Source of the DNA: Paludibaculum fermentans
Lineage (GTDB): Bacteria > Acidobacteriota > Terriglobia > Bryobacterales > Bryobacteraceae
NCBI RefSeq assembly: GCF_015277775.1
Contig: NZ_CP063849.1
Location: 3,534,001-3,598,000 of the forward strand
Length of the DNA stretch: 64,000 nucleotides
Direction of reading: 5' to 3'
The notes under the pieces are model-generated. The model made no database searches, was not told the DNA's origin, and was given only the letters and a program-made list of their open reading frames with translations. The stretch's first letter is position 1. Each line of letters begins with the position of its first letter. The translations under genes were made by a program, and so were the position numbers. Below, one piece after another: positions 56,367 through 64,000 of the stretch.

Positions 56367-57386
56367 ATGAAAGCCCGCGTCCCCCTCATCCGCGGCCTCG
56401 AGTCCTTCTTCGGTACCCGAGACGAGAACATTCGTCTGCTGGAGTCGGGCCTCTCCGTCACCACGCGCCTCACCCACGATGCGTTCGAGATCGATGGCGA
56501 CGACGCGCAGGTGGCCCGCGCCGAGCAGATCATCAAAGAGTACGTCGCCCTGATGGAGGGCGGCACCAAACTCTCGGGCGAGGACGTCAACAGCTTCCTC
56601 AAGATCCTGGTCTCCGACTCGACGGCCAGCCTCAAAATGCTGTCCGACAGCGGCAAGTCCCGCAATTTCGGCAAGAAGCGCATCAACCCCAAGACCCCCA
56701 ACCAGCGCGCCTATCTGGACATGATCGAACGCAATGACCTTGTGTTCGGCATCGGTCCGGCGGGCACCGGCAAGACCTACCTTGCCGTGGCGATGGCGGT
56801 CTCGGCCCTGCTCAACAAACAGGTGACGCGCATCATACTCACTCGTCCGGCGGTGGAAGCAGGCGAACGCCTGGGCTTTCTGCCCGGCACCCTCCAGGAA
56901 AAGATAGACCCCTATCTTCGCCCGCTGTACGATGCCCTCTTCGACATGCTGGACACGGAACGCGTGGAGAAGTCGCTGGAGCGCAACGTGATTGAAGTTG
57001 CTCCGCTGGCCTTCATGCGCGGCCGTACCCTAAACGACAGTTTCATCATTCTCGACGAAGCCCAGAACTGCACCGCGGAACAGATGAAGATGTTTCTGAC
57101 GCGGCAGGGTTTCAATTCCAAGATGGTTGTGACCGGTGACTTGACGCAAATCGACCTTCCCCCGGGACGCCGCTGCGGGCTGAGCGAGGCCCTGGAAGTG
57201 CTCCGCGGCCTGGAAGGCGCCGGTTTCCTGTATTTCGACGAGCGCGACGTGGTGCGGAACCCCTTGGTGCAGCGCATCGTAAAAGCTTACGAAAAATTCG
57301 GTGAACAGAATGGCACGGGCCGTCAATTGTCCCTGAAGCTGGCTGACGGTCAGGTGCCGCCCGAAGAGCCGAAGCCCGGCGCATGA
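56367..57386 (+). CDS. PhoH-like ATPase
   Basis: 339 residues. PhoH domain with Walker A G-P-A-G-T-G-K-T at about 131 and I-I-L-D-E-A-Q-N as Walker B. L-T-R-P-A-V-E-A-G-E-R-L-G-F-L-P-G and T-G-D-L-T-Q-I-D-L-P complete the fold. Acts with YbeY in RNA metabolism; unclear in vivo. The start is uncertain: M-K-A-R-V-P at 56367 fits homology, while a TTG at 56316 is possible. Overlaps ybeY by ATGA. Ordered before ybeY, corC and era as in many bacteria. Confidence 0.9.
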   Translation: MKARVPLIRGLESFFGTRDENIRLLESGLSVTTRLTHDAFEIDGDDAQVARAEQIIKEYVALMEGGTKLSGEDVNSFLKILVSDSTASLKMLSDSGKSRNFGKKRINPKTPNQRAYLDMIERNDLVFGIGPAGTGKTYLAVAMAVSALLNKQVTRIILTRPAVEAGERLGFLPGTLQEKIDPYLRPLYDALFDMLDTERVEKSLERNVIEVAPLAFMRGRTLNDSFIILDEAQNCTAEQMKMFLTRQGFNSKMVVTGDLTQIDLPPGRRCGLSEALEVLRGLEGAGFLYFDERDVVRNPLVQRIVKAYEKFGEQNGTGRQLSLKLADGQVPPEEPKPGA

Positions 57387-57841
57387 GCCCTGAGCCTTTA
57401 TTGATCTTCGAGACGCGGGCGCGCGGCCTCCAACGCCGTGCACTCCAGAAGTACGCTTGGGAACTGCTGGAGAATCTCGCTCCCGGCCGCTCGTATTGCG
57501 CCCTGGTCACCGGCGACGAGGAACTGCGGCGGCTCAACCACGAGTTTCGCGGCCAGGATTACGCCACCGACGTCCTCTCCTTCCCTTCCGACAGTCCGGC
57601 CGGGCCGCTGGGCGACATCGCCATCTCCGCCGATCGCGCCGCCGCCCAGGCCGCCGAACACGGCCACGACACGCCCACCGAGATCCGCATCCTGCTGCTG
57701 CACGGCCTGCTCCACCTGCTGGGCCACGACCATGAGACCGACAAAGGCCAGATGCGCCGCCTCGAAGCCAAGTGGCGGCAAAAGCTCGGTCTGCCCACGG
57801 GCCTGATCGAACGCGCCAGCCGCCAGAGGGCAAAGCAGTGA
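57383..57841 (+). CDS. ybeY: Endoribonuclease YbeY (rRNA maturation)
   Basis: 152 residues. Zinc motif H107-x-x-x-H111-x-x-x-x-x-H117 (HGLLHLLGHDH) is intact; R-G-Q-D-Y-A-T-D-V-L-S-F-P matches the conserved N-terminal strand. YbeY is needed for 16S rRNA 3' processing and ribosome quality control. Overlaps phoH by four bases and corC by four (GTGA). Confidence 0.96.
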   Translation: MSPEPLLIFETRARGLQRRALQKYAWELLENLAPGRSYCALVTGDEELRRLNHEFRGQDYATDVLSFPSDSPAGPLGDIAISADRAAAQAAEHGHDTPTEIRILLLHGLLHLLGHDHETDKGQMRRLEAKWRQKLGLPTGLIERASRQRAKQ

Positions 57842-59100
57842 TCTTCCTGCTGGCGTTCATCCTCTCCTGCGCGCTCTGCCTGGTGAGCTTCATCCAGGTG
57901 CTCTACCTGGAATCGCTCCGCCTGCGTACTCGCGAATTTGAGTCGCTGGGCTACTTCAAAGAGACGTTGCAGGCGAAACTCGGCTACGAGACCGAGCAGG
58001 GCGCTTTCGTCTACTCTCTGATCAAGCACAGCCTGCTGGTCTTCTCCGGTTCGGCCTTCGTAGCCGCCGCCGCCACACGCGGCGAGGACTGGAAAGGCCT
58101 GCTGGAAGGCTTTGTGGTCGGCTGGCTGGTGATGATGATCGCCAGCTACATCATTCCGCAGGCGCTTTACCGCCGCTCCTCCGGCCACTGGGCCCTGCCG
58201 CTGGTGCCGCTGCTGTTGTTCCTGGCCCTGCTGTTCAAACCGCTGACGGCGTTCCTGGGGTTCCTGCAGTCCGTCTTCGAGTTGAGCGAGCCCGACTCCA
58301 ACGAAGAGAAGCAGGACCCGTCCGAAGAGATTGAGGCGCTCATCTCCGCCGGCGAAGAAGAAGGCATCATCGAGAAGGAAGACTCCCGCCTCATCCAGAA
58401 TGTCGTCGCGTTCGGCGACAAGCGGGTGTTGGAAGTGATGACGCCGCGCCGCGAGATTGTCGCCATCGAGGCGTCGGAACCCCTGCAGGCCCTCCGCAAA
58501 CTGGTCAAGGAACAGCAGTTCTCGCGCATCCCGGTCTTCGAAGGCGACATCGACCACATCATCGGCTTCGTGCACGTGCGCGACCTGTATGAGCTGGACG
58601 ACGAGCAGCGCAAGACGAAGACCCTGCGCGATCTCATCCGCGAGCTCCAACCCGTGCCCGAGATGAAGCCGGTGCCCAAACTGCTGCGCGAGATGCAGGA
58701 GCGCGGCATCCACATCGTCTATGTCGTGGACGAGTACGGCAGCGTCGCCGGCCTGGCCACCATGGAAGACCTCGTCGAAGAGGTCTTCGGCGAGATCCGC
58801 GACGAGCACGAACCGCAACACGACGTGGAGCGCGGCAACGATGGCTCCATCACCGTCTCCGGCTCGTTCGACGTCGATCACCTGCAGGAATACTTCGGCT
58901 ACCGCCCCGGCGAGGGCATCCAGTCGACCACCGTGGGCGGCCTGGCCAGCGAATGGTACGGAGCCGTACCCGCGGTCGGCACTATAGTGGAACAGGACGG
59001 TCTGAAGATCGAAATCCTGGCCGCGGACGATTTCCGGGTCGACAAAGTCAGGATCCGGGCCGCTGATCCGGTGACGGATCCCGAAGTGGAAACCGCCTGA
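57838..59100 (+). CDS. HlyC/CorC-family transporter (CNNM-CBS)
   Basis: 420 residues. A DUF21/CNNM membrane domain (about 1-150) is followed by two CBS domains (about 195-320, with [25 protein letters not shown] and [19 protein letters not shown]) and a C-terminal CorC_HlyC domain. These proteins support Mg2+/Co2+ efflux. The GTG overlaps the ybeY stop. Often next to ybeY. Confidence 0.9.
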   Translation: MIFLLAFILSCALCLVSFIQVLYLESLRLRTREFESLGYFKETLQAKLGYETEQGAFVYSLIKHSLLVFSGSAFVAAAATRGEDWKGLLEGFVVGWLVMMIASYIIPQALYRRSSGHWALPLVPLLLFLALLFKPLTAFLGFLQSVFELSEPDSNEEKQDPSEEIEALISAGEEEGIIEKEDSRLIQNVVAFGDKRVLEVMTPRREIVAIEASEPLQALRKLVKEQQFSRIPVFEGDIDHIIGFVHVRDLYELDDEQRKTKTLRDLIRELQPVPEMKPVPKLLREMQERGIHIVYVVDEYGSVAGLATMEDLVEEVFGEIRDEHEPQHDVERGNDGSITVSGSFDVDHLQEYFGYRPGEGIQSTTVGGLASEWYGAVPAVGTIVEQDGLKIEILAADDFRVDKVRIRAADPVTDPEVETA

Positions 59101-59131
59101 AACAGCCTCCCGTGCGCGAGGCAGAGATTGC

Positions 59132-60100
59132 ATGAGTAAGAACAGAAGTAAGAGCAAACAGAAACACCGTTCCGGCTTCGTGTCGATCCTGGGCCGGCCG
59201 AATGCCGGCAAGTCGACGCTGCTGAATGCCCTGCTGGGCACAAAACTTTCGATTGTCGCCGACAAGCCGCAGACCACCCGCACCACGGTGCAGGGGGTGA
59301 TGACGCTGCCCGAGGCGCAGATCGTCTTCGTCGACACTCCGGGCATTCACGAGGCGGACACCATCTTCAACCGCCGCATGATGGAATCCATCAAAGAGGC
59401 GCTGGAAGAGCGCGACCTGCTGCTGTACCTCATCGACGGTACGCGGCGCCCGGGCCCCGAAGACGAGAAGTCGCTGGAACTGATCAAGGACACCAACACC
59501 AAGGTGTTCGCCCTGTTCAACAAGATCGACCTGATCGAAAAGAAGAACGACCTGCTGCCGGTGATCGAGGCCTACAGCAAGCTGCGCGAGTTCACCGAAT
59601 ACTTCCCCATCTCCGCCGAGACCGGCGAGGGGCTGGAAGCGCTGCAGGCCGCCATTCTCGAGCAGATGCCCGTCGGCCCGGCCTACTATCCGGAAGACTA
59701 CATCACCGATCAGCCGGAGCGCTTCATGGCCTCCGAGATCATTCGCGAGAAGATCCTGCTCACCACCCGGCAGGAGGTGCCTCACTCCGTCGCGGTGCTG
59801 GTGGACGAGTGGAAGGAAGAGGGCCGACTGACCCGCATCTCCGCCACCATCCACGTGGAACGGCCCGGGCAGAAGGCCATCATCCTGGGCGCGCGCGGAG
59901 CGCTCATGAAGGAGATCGCCACCGAAGCGCGTCTCGAGATTGAGAAACTGCTCGAGAAAAAGGTCTTCCTCACGCTGTTCGTCAAAGTGAATCCGAAGTG
60001 GCGCGAAAACGAATCGTTCCTGAAGGAGCTCGACTGGCGCGCAATGATCGGAGGAGAGGCCTCCACCTCTCCGGTTTCAGAGGATAATGAGGGGGAGTAG
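59132..60100 (+). CDS. era: GTPase Era
   Basis: 322 residues. GTPase motifs: G-R-P-N-A-G-K-S-T, T-T-R-T-T-V, D-T-P-G, N-K-I-D. The C-terminal KH domain contains G-A-R-G-A-L-M-K-E-I-A-T-E-A-R, and the extreme C-terminus is extended by a Ser/Thr/Glu-rich tail. Era binds the 3' end of 16S rRNA to time 30S assembly. Ends the phoH-ybeY-corC-era block. Confidence 0.97.
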   Translation: MSKNRSKSKQKHRSGFVSILGRPNAGKSTLLNALLGTKLSIVADKPQTTRTTVQGVMTLPEAQIVFVDTPGIHEADTIFNRRMMESIKEALEERDLLLYLIDGTRRPGPEDEKSLELIKDTNTKVFALFNKIDLIEKKNDLLPVIEAYSKLREFTEYFPISAETGEGLEALQAAILEQMPVGPAYYPEDYITDQPERFMASEIIREKILLTTRQEVPHSVAVLVDEWKEEGRLTRISATIHVERPGQKAIILGARGALMKEIATEARLEIEKLLEKKVFLTLFVKVNPKWRENESFLKELDWRAMIGGEASTSPVSEDNEGE

Positions 60101-60104
60101 CGAC

Positions 60105-60398
60105 ATGCGAATCCTATCCCTGTTTCTCGTCTTTTTCTTCCTCTTCCAGTCGGTCGCCGTCTTTGCTGACGACAAGGTCAACGACGACACCATCTACAAT
60201 GCAGTCCTTCGCAAACTGGCGAACGATCCTGATGTGAAGGGCGGCACGCTGACTGTGGAAGTGAAGCAAGGGACTGTGACCATCAAAGGCTCAGTGGAGA
60301 ACGACAAGCTAAAGGCCAAGGCCGAGCGCATCACCAAAAAGGTAAAGGGTGTCAAAGGCGTGGTCAACGAGCTGGTCATCAAACCCCGCGGAGCTTAG
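60105..60398 (+). CDS. Exported BON-domain protein
   Basis: 97 residues: signal peptide (M-R-I-L-S-L-F-L-V-F-F-F-L-F-Q-S-V-A-V-F-A) then one BON domain with V-K-Q-G-T-V-T-I-K-G-S-V-E-N and G-V-V-N-E-L-V-I. BON proteins bind phospholipids or link envelope parts under stress. GGGGGAG precedes the ATG at 60105. Five bases after era. Confidence 0.88.
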   Translation: MRILSLFLVFFFLFQSVAVFADDKVNDDTIYNAVLRKLANDPDVKGGTLTVEVKQGTVTIKGSVENDKLKAKAERITKKVKGVKGVVNELVIKPRGA

Positions 60399-60399
60399 C

Positions 60400-61197
60400 G
60401 TGAGTGCTGAGTTCGCCGTCCGCCCCGTGGGCTATGTCCGGTCTGAAGTCCTGGACAGGAAAGCCATGCCCACCTGGGGCGCCTCGGCCGCCGTCGAAAT
60501 CCTGCCGGAATACGCCGATGCCCTGCTGAAGATCGAGAAGCACTCGCATCTCTGGATCTTCGGCTGGCTGGGCCAGGGCCGGGAGGAACGGCACGTCCTG
60601 CAGGTGATCCCGCGCGGCTGCCTCGATCGCAGCCCCAGCGGCCTGCACGGCGTCTTTGCCGTGCGCTCGCCCGCGCGGCCCAATCCCATCGGCCTGACCG
60701 CCGCCCGCGTGATCGCCATCGATGGCCTGACGCTCCGGCTCGACCGGCTCGACTTCATGGATGGCACGCCGGTGCTGGACATCAAGCCTTATCTCGCCAC
60801 GCGCGACCTCATCTTCTCGGCCAACTACGGCCAGTTGGGCCAGGCCCGCACCCGCGCAGACCTGCGCGATTCCCTGATGACCCAGGCCGTCCAGTTTCAC
60901 GGGCAGCGCAAAGGCGACCTGGCGCTGGCGGTGCGGATCATCGAACACTACCGGGCGACCCGCTTCGAATTGAGCGATCCGGGCCAGTATCCCGTCACCG
61001 CACCCATCGACCGGCCTGTCCTCCTGGACGGACTCATGGGCATCACCCGCTCGACGCCCGGCCGCGGCAGCCTGCAGTTTGGACCCTCGGGTTCGGTCCA
61101 GGTGGGCGGTGTCTCCTACCGTCTGATCGTCCCGGAGACAGCCGACGCGGACACGGTGCTGAATGCGCCCGAGGAAACGCTGTTCGCCGCTTCATGA
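60400..61197 (+). CDS. TrmO/TsaA-like protein fused to FmdE-like domain lacking Cys
   Basis: 265 residues from a GTG just after the BON stop. Residues 1-155 are the TsaA/YaeB beta-barrel of TrmO-type tRNA t6A37 methyltransferases (V-R-S-P-A-R-P-N-P-I-G-L-T at about 88-100, S-P-S-G-L-H-G-V-F). Residues 160-245 resemble an FmdE-type domain: F-H-G at 166-168 and D-R-P-V-L-L-D-G-L-M-G-I-T-R-S-T-P-G-R-G-S-L-Q-F, echoing the FmdE block D-x-C-x-x-D-x-x-x-x-x-T-x-C-T-x-G-x-G-N-L. The usual cysteines are absent (FmdE H-G-H-x-C-P-G is here H-G-Q-R-K-G-D). Fusion assignment is inferred. Confidence 0.78.
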   Translation: MSAEFAVRPVGYVRSEVLDRKAMPTWGASAAVEILPEYADALLKIEKHSHLWIFGWLGQGREERHVLQVIPRGCLDRSPSGLHGVFAVRSPARPNPIGLTAARVIAIDGLTLRLDRLDFMDGTPVLDIKPYLATRDLIFSANYGQLGQARTRADLRDSLMTQAVQFHGQRKGDLALAVRIIEHYRATRFELSDPGQYPVTAPIDRPVLLDGLMGITRSTPGRGSLQFGPSGSVQVGGVSYRLIVPETADADTVLNAPEETLFAAS

Positions 61198-61224
61198 CCC
61201 GATTTTCCAGTTAATATTCAGTTG

Positions 61225-62007
61225 ATGCGCTACGAAGAGCACCGGCCCAGCCCGGCTCTGTCTGCCGCCGTGGACTGCTACTGGAGCCTGGAAGGATCCG
61301 GCGACGGGTCCGTGCAACCCATCCTGCCCGACGGGCATTGCGAAGCCGTCTTTCATCTCGCCGACCCTCCGCAGCGTCTCCTGAGCGGTGGAACGGCCGC
61401 CCGGCAACCCCGCGGACTCTGGATCGGCCAGATGGAATCGAGCGTCCTGTTACAACCCGGTCCGCGCCTGAGGGTCTTCGGCATCCGCTTCCGGCCGGCC
61501 GGAGCCTGGATGCTCACCGGCTGGCATCAGGCCGAAACTACAGGCCACATCCTGCCGCTCGACGATGTCTGGGGGGCTCAACTCGGCGAGCTACTCGGCA
61601 ATGCGCGCGGCACGGCGGAACGGATCGCGGTCGCGGATCGTTTCCTGCCGGCTCGCCTGCGCAAACCGGTCCCGGCGATGGTGGAGGCGGCGCTGCGGCA
61701 ACCGCGTCTGCGTGTGGAGGAGATCGCCCGGCAGGCCGGCTGCAGCCGCAGGCAGTTGGAACGGCTCTTCCAGGCTCAAGTCGGACTGTCGCCGAAGAGC
61801 TGGACCCGGATCCGCCGGATGCAGCACAGCCTGCACCTGCGGCGGCTGCATCCGGGGTGGAACTGGGCGCGCATCGCAGCCGAAGCGGGTTACTTCGACC
61901 AGGCCCACATGAACAGCGATTATCTGTCCCTGGCGGGCGCGCCTCCTGCCCGGCTGGTAGAGAGCCTCCCCGGTATGGGAGAACATCTCGCGCGGCCGGA
62001 CCGCTGA
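61225..62007 (+). CDS. AraC-family regulator
   Basis: 260 residues. N-terminal sensor of the DUF6597 type (Y-E-E-H-R-P-S-P...C-Y-W-S-L-E-G), and a C-terminal HTH_18 (V-E-E-I-A-R-Q-A-G-C-S-R-R-Q-L-E-R-L-F-Q-A-Q-V-G-L-S-P-K-S-W, then W-A-R-I-A-A-E-A-G-Y-F-D-Q-A-H-M). The start could be TTG three bases earlier. No linked target gene is certain; DUF6265 follows. Confidence 0.9.
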   Translation: MRYEEHRPSPALSAAVDCYWSLEGSGDGSVQPILPDGHCEAVFHLADPPQRLLSGGTAARQPRGLWIGQMESSVLLQPGPRLRVFGIRFRPAGAWMLTGWHQAETTGHILPLDDVWGAQLGELLGNARGTAERIAVADRFLPARLRKPVPAMVEAALRQPRLRVEEIARQAGCSRRQLERLFQAQVGLSPKSWTRIRRMQHSLHLRRLHPGWNWARIAAEAGYFDQAHMNSDYLSLAGAPPARLVESLPGMGEHLARPDR

Positions 62008-62013
62008 AAATGT

Positions 62014-62047
62014 CGCATTTTTCCAATGCGGCCCACGCGCGGGCCGC
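62014..62047. terminator. Two overlapping alternative hairpins after araC-type gene
   Basis: CGCATT-TTTCC-AATGCG (62014-62030) and GCGGCCC-ACGCGC-GGGCCGC (62028-62047) share GCG, so only one can form fully. Lies between the regulator and DUF6265 in the spacer. May be a terminator or attenuator-like switch; low certainty. Confidence 0.3.
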
Positions 62048-62060
62048 TAGACTACTGCTT

Positions 62061-62513
62061 ATGCGAAAACTGCTGCTGCTTCTGCTGCCCGCCGCGCTCT
62101 TCGGAGCGGACGCGAATCAACTCGACTGGATGGCCGGCTGCTGGAGTTCGCAGGGCGGCCCTGTCCGGGTCGACGAGCAATGGACCCTGCCCGTGGGCGG
62201 CATGATGTTGGGGTTATCGCGAACCGTGAAGCAGGACAAGACCGTGTTTCACGAGTTTATGCGGATCGAAACCAAACAGGGTGCGGTCACTTATACGCCG
62301 CGCATCGGCTCTGCCCAGGCGCCGGTGGCGTTTACACTGATCAAACAATCCGGGGATGAAGTGGTGTTTGAAAACCTGGCCCACGATTTCCCCCAGCGGA
62401 TCCTCTACCGCCGGACCCCCGATGGCCTGTTTGCCCGGATCGAAGGCGCCCGCAACGGCAAACAACAGGCCGTCGACTTCCCCATGCAGCGCACGCGCTG
62501 CGAAGCCCGTTAG
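62061..62513 (+). CDS. Exported DUF6265-family protein
   Basis: 150 residues with a signal peptide (MRKLLLLLLPAALFG). The core W-M-A-G-C-W ... E-Q-W-T-L-P-V-G-G-M-M-L-G-L-S-R-T and F-E-N-L-A-H-D-F-P-Q-R-I-L-Y-R fits DUF6265, a lipocalin-like fold. Periplasmic, unknown ligand. Its last four bases overlap the end of a convergent 33-codon gene. Confidence 0.85.
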   Translation: MRKLLLLLLPAALFGADANQLDWMAGCWSSQGGPVRVDEQWTLPVGGMMLGLSRTVKQDKTVFHEFMRIETKQGAVTYTPRIGSAQAPVAFTLIKQSGDEVVFENLAHDFPQRILYRRTPDGLFARIEGARNGKQQAVDFPMQRTRCEAR

Positions 62514-62611
62514 CCCAGCCCCAGAACCCTGGAGATGACCCAGCCACTCAGCAATCCGCCGATGGCCGAGACAATCACGAGGTCCCGAATCATCTCTTTC
62601 ATGGTGCTCAT
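62510..62611 (-). CDS. 33-residue single-helix membrane microprotein
   Basis: A frame of 33 codons (MSTMKEMIRDLVIVSAIGGL ending SGWVISRVLGLG). It has a short charged N-terminus, then one membrane helix with small-residue motifs (A-x-x-G, G-x-x-x-G). GAGGGAG lies about 7 bases upstream of the ATG, which is strong support for translation. It converges on DUF6265 and overlaps its stop by four bases. Too small for usual gene callers; function unknown, but tail-to-tail overlap suggests antisense control is possible. Confidence 0.65.
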   Translation of the reverse strand: MSTMKEMIRDLVIVSAIGGLLSGWVISRVLGLG

Positions 62612-62738
62612 TTCCTTACTCCCTCTTGACGCTCACTTAGATATGCGCGTTCCAAAAGAGAAACAGATCAGGGCTCATGAAAAAATATTTACAGGCGCGA
62701 ACTGACTAGCGCTTGCAGCGGAATCGGGCGCCGGAAGG

Positions 62739-64000
62739 CTATGCCAACATCTTCTTGACCACCTCGCCCTCCACGTCCGTGAGCCGGAAATCGCGGCCCA
62801 TGTGTCGGTAGGTGAGCTTGGTGTGGTCAAAGCCCAGGCGGTTCATGATCGTCGCTTGCAGATCGTGGACGTGGACCTTGTCCTCCACGATATTGAAGCC
62901 GATGTCGTCGGTCTTGCCGATCACCTGCCCGCCCTTGATGCCGCCTCCGGCCATGAACATCGAGTAGGCCAGCGGATGGTGGTCACGTCCGGCGTTCTCC
63001 GGATCCTGGGTATTGCGGATCTCCACCATTGGCGTGCGTCCGAATTCCCCGCCCCACACGATCAGCGTCGAGTCCAGCAACCCGCGCTGCTTCAGGTCCT
63101 TGATGAGCGCCGCCGTGGGCTTGTCCGAGATGTCGCAGTTCTTCTTGAGGTCGCGGTTCAGGTAGGTGTGCTGATCCCACGATGCGTGCATCATCAGCAC
63201 GAAGCGCACGCCGCGCTCCACCAGGCGCCGCGCCATCAGGCAGTTGGTGCCGAACTGCTTGGTCTTGGGATCGTCGATGCCGTACATCTCGCGGATGTGG
63301 GCCGGCTCCTGGGAAAGGTCAGCCATCTCCGGAGCCGCGCTCTGCATGCGGTAGCCCAGCTCATAGCTGGCGATGCGCGAGGCGATCTCCGGATCGCCCG
63401 TCTCTTCCATGTGCTCCTGGTTCAGGTCGCGGATGGCGTCCAGTGTGGCCCGTTGCGTCTGGGCCGCCACGCCCTCCGGATTCGACAGGTACAGCACCGG
63501 ATCGCCTGAGTTGCGCAGCACGGTGCCCTGGTAGTGCGAGGGCAGGAAGCCGCTGGAGAAGTTCGACGCGCCGCCGCTGGTTCCGACACCCGAGGTGAGC
63601 ACCACGAAACCCGGCAGGTTCTTCGACTCGCTGCCCAGGCCGTAGAGCGACCACGCCCCAATGGTGGGCCGGCCGATCTGGATGGAGCCCGTGAACAGCA
63701 GCAACTGGCCCGGATGATGGTTGAACGCGTCGGTGTACATCGACCGCACCAGGCAGATGTCGTCGGCGCAGGAAGCGATGTTCGGGATGTAGTCGGAGTA
63801 CTCGATGCCCGACTGGCCGTAGGGCTTGAACGTGCGCGGGCTCGCCAGCACCTTGGCGTCTTTCTTGATGAACGCCAGGCGGAGCTGCGAGGTGAGCGAC
63901 TCCGGCAGCGTCTGGCCGCTGATCTTCTGCAGGCCCGGTTTGGGATCGAACAGATCCATCTGGCTGGGCGCGCCTTCCATGAACATGAAGATGACGTTCT
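62739..64000 (-). CDS. DUF1501 family protein (N-terminus cut by window end)
   Basis: The reading frame is open to the right edge; the last codons read N-V-I-F-M-F-M-E-G-A-P-S-Q-M-D-L-F-D-P-K-P, the expected DUF1501 opening after the Tat leader. The alkaline-phosphatase-like fold is seen in D-I-C-L-V-R-S-M-Y-T-D-A-F-N-H-H, W-S-L-Y-G-L-G, G-E-F-G-R-T-P and G-R-D-H-H-P-L-A. Such proteins are Tat-exported and common in Acidobacteriota and Planctomycetota, often with DUF1549/DUF1553 partners. The first 30-50 residues lie outside the window. Confidence 0.93.
   Translation of the reverse strand, partial: NVIFMFMEGAPSQMDLFDPKPGLQKISGQTLPESLTSQLRLAFIKKDAKVLASPRTFKPYGQSGIEYSDYIPNIASCADDICLVRSMYTDAFNHHPGQLLLFTGSIQIGRPTIGAWSLYGLGSESKNLPGFVVLTSGVGTSGGASNFSSGFLPSHYQGTVLRNSGDPVLYLSNPEGVAAQTQRATLDAIRDLNQEHMEETGDPEIASRIASYELGYRMQSAAPEMADLSQEPAHIREMYGIDDPKTKQFGTNCLMARRLVERGVRFVLMMHASWDQHTYLNRDLKKNCDISDKPTAALIKDLKQRGLLDSTLIVWGGEFGRTPMVEIRNTQDPENAGRDHHPLAYSMFMAGGGIKGGQVIGKTDDIGFNIVEDKVHVHDLQATIMNRLGFDHTKLTYRHMGRDFRLTDVEGEVVKKMLA

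Overview
The window is GC-rich chromosomal DNA that looks like an Acidobacteriota genome, most likely of the Solibacteres/Bryobacterales type. The pointers are a large Oar-like TonB-dependent receptor with a carboxypeptidase-regulatory N-terminal domain, a DUF1501 protein, Tat-exported sugar isomerase and sialidase proteins, many small acidobacterial-style hypotheticals and ECF sigma/anti-sigma pairs. This assignment is inferred from gene families; no rRNA or tRNA gene was found.

Left part (1-7450): a truncated exported protein, DUF2200, a class C beta-lactamase-like serine hydrolase, DUF4256, some gene debris, then a compact MarR / isochorismatase-like / small membrane protein / MFS exporter operon. 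A perfect 14-bp inverted repeat, with a TGTATACA core in each arm, ends 15 bp before the marR start.

Accessory region (about 7450-17350): sparse and partly decayed. It holds an SMI1/KNR4 protein, a probable degraded helical-repeat gene, an HNH nuclease, a DinB protein, a zinc-ribbon protein, two small membrane proteins and a YoeB-like toxin remnant. An IS3-family element sits inside a short ORF and is flanked by an unusual 15-bp direct repeat. The region ends in a tandem array (16620-17248) of six copies of a 39-bp hairpin-bearing motif. The copy intervals are not multiples of three, so the array is conserved as nucleic acid rather than protein. This array is the best candidate for something undescribed.

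Core region (17350-64000): rpsO-pnp with a long leader hairpin of the kind cut by RNase III; a Tat sialidase; an orphan CpaE/TadZ-like ATPase; a GH5-like glycosidase; pirin and a frameshifted VOC protein; a metallophosphoesterase; the Oar-like receptor; a YprB-type nuclease; polA. Divergent from polA runs an envelope cluster (lpxC, phosphatidyltransferase, membrane protein, YdcF, MsbA-like ABC transporter). Then come a sugar isomerase, PilZ, a variant peptide deformylase, a GHMP kinase, a CPBP protease, an ECF sigma/anti-sigma/secreted-protein operon, an aminotransferase, an NfrB-like glycosyltransferase with a C-terminal MshEN-type domain, two tandem mini c-type cytochromes, an XRE-cupin regulator and a second ECF sigma factor. 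The phoH-ybeY-corC-era block (ribosome and RNA maintenance) is followed by a BON protein, a TrmO-like protein fused to what looks like a cysteine-less FmdE-type domain, an AraC regulator, DUF6265, a 33-residue membrane microprotein and a DUF1501 gene cut by the window end.
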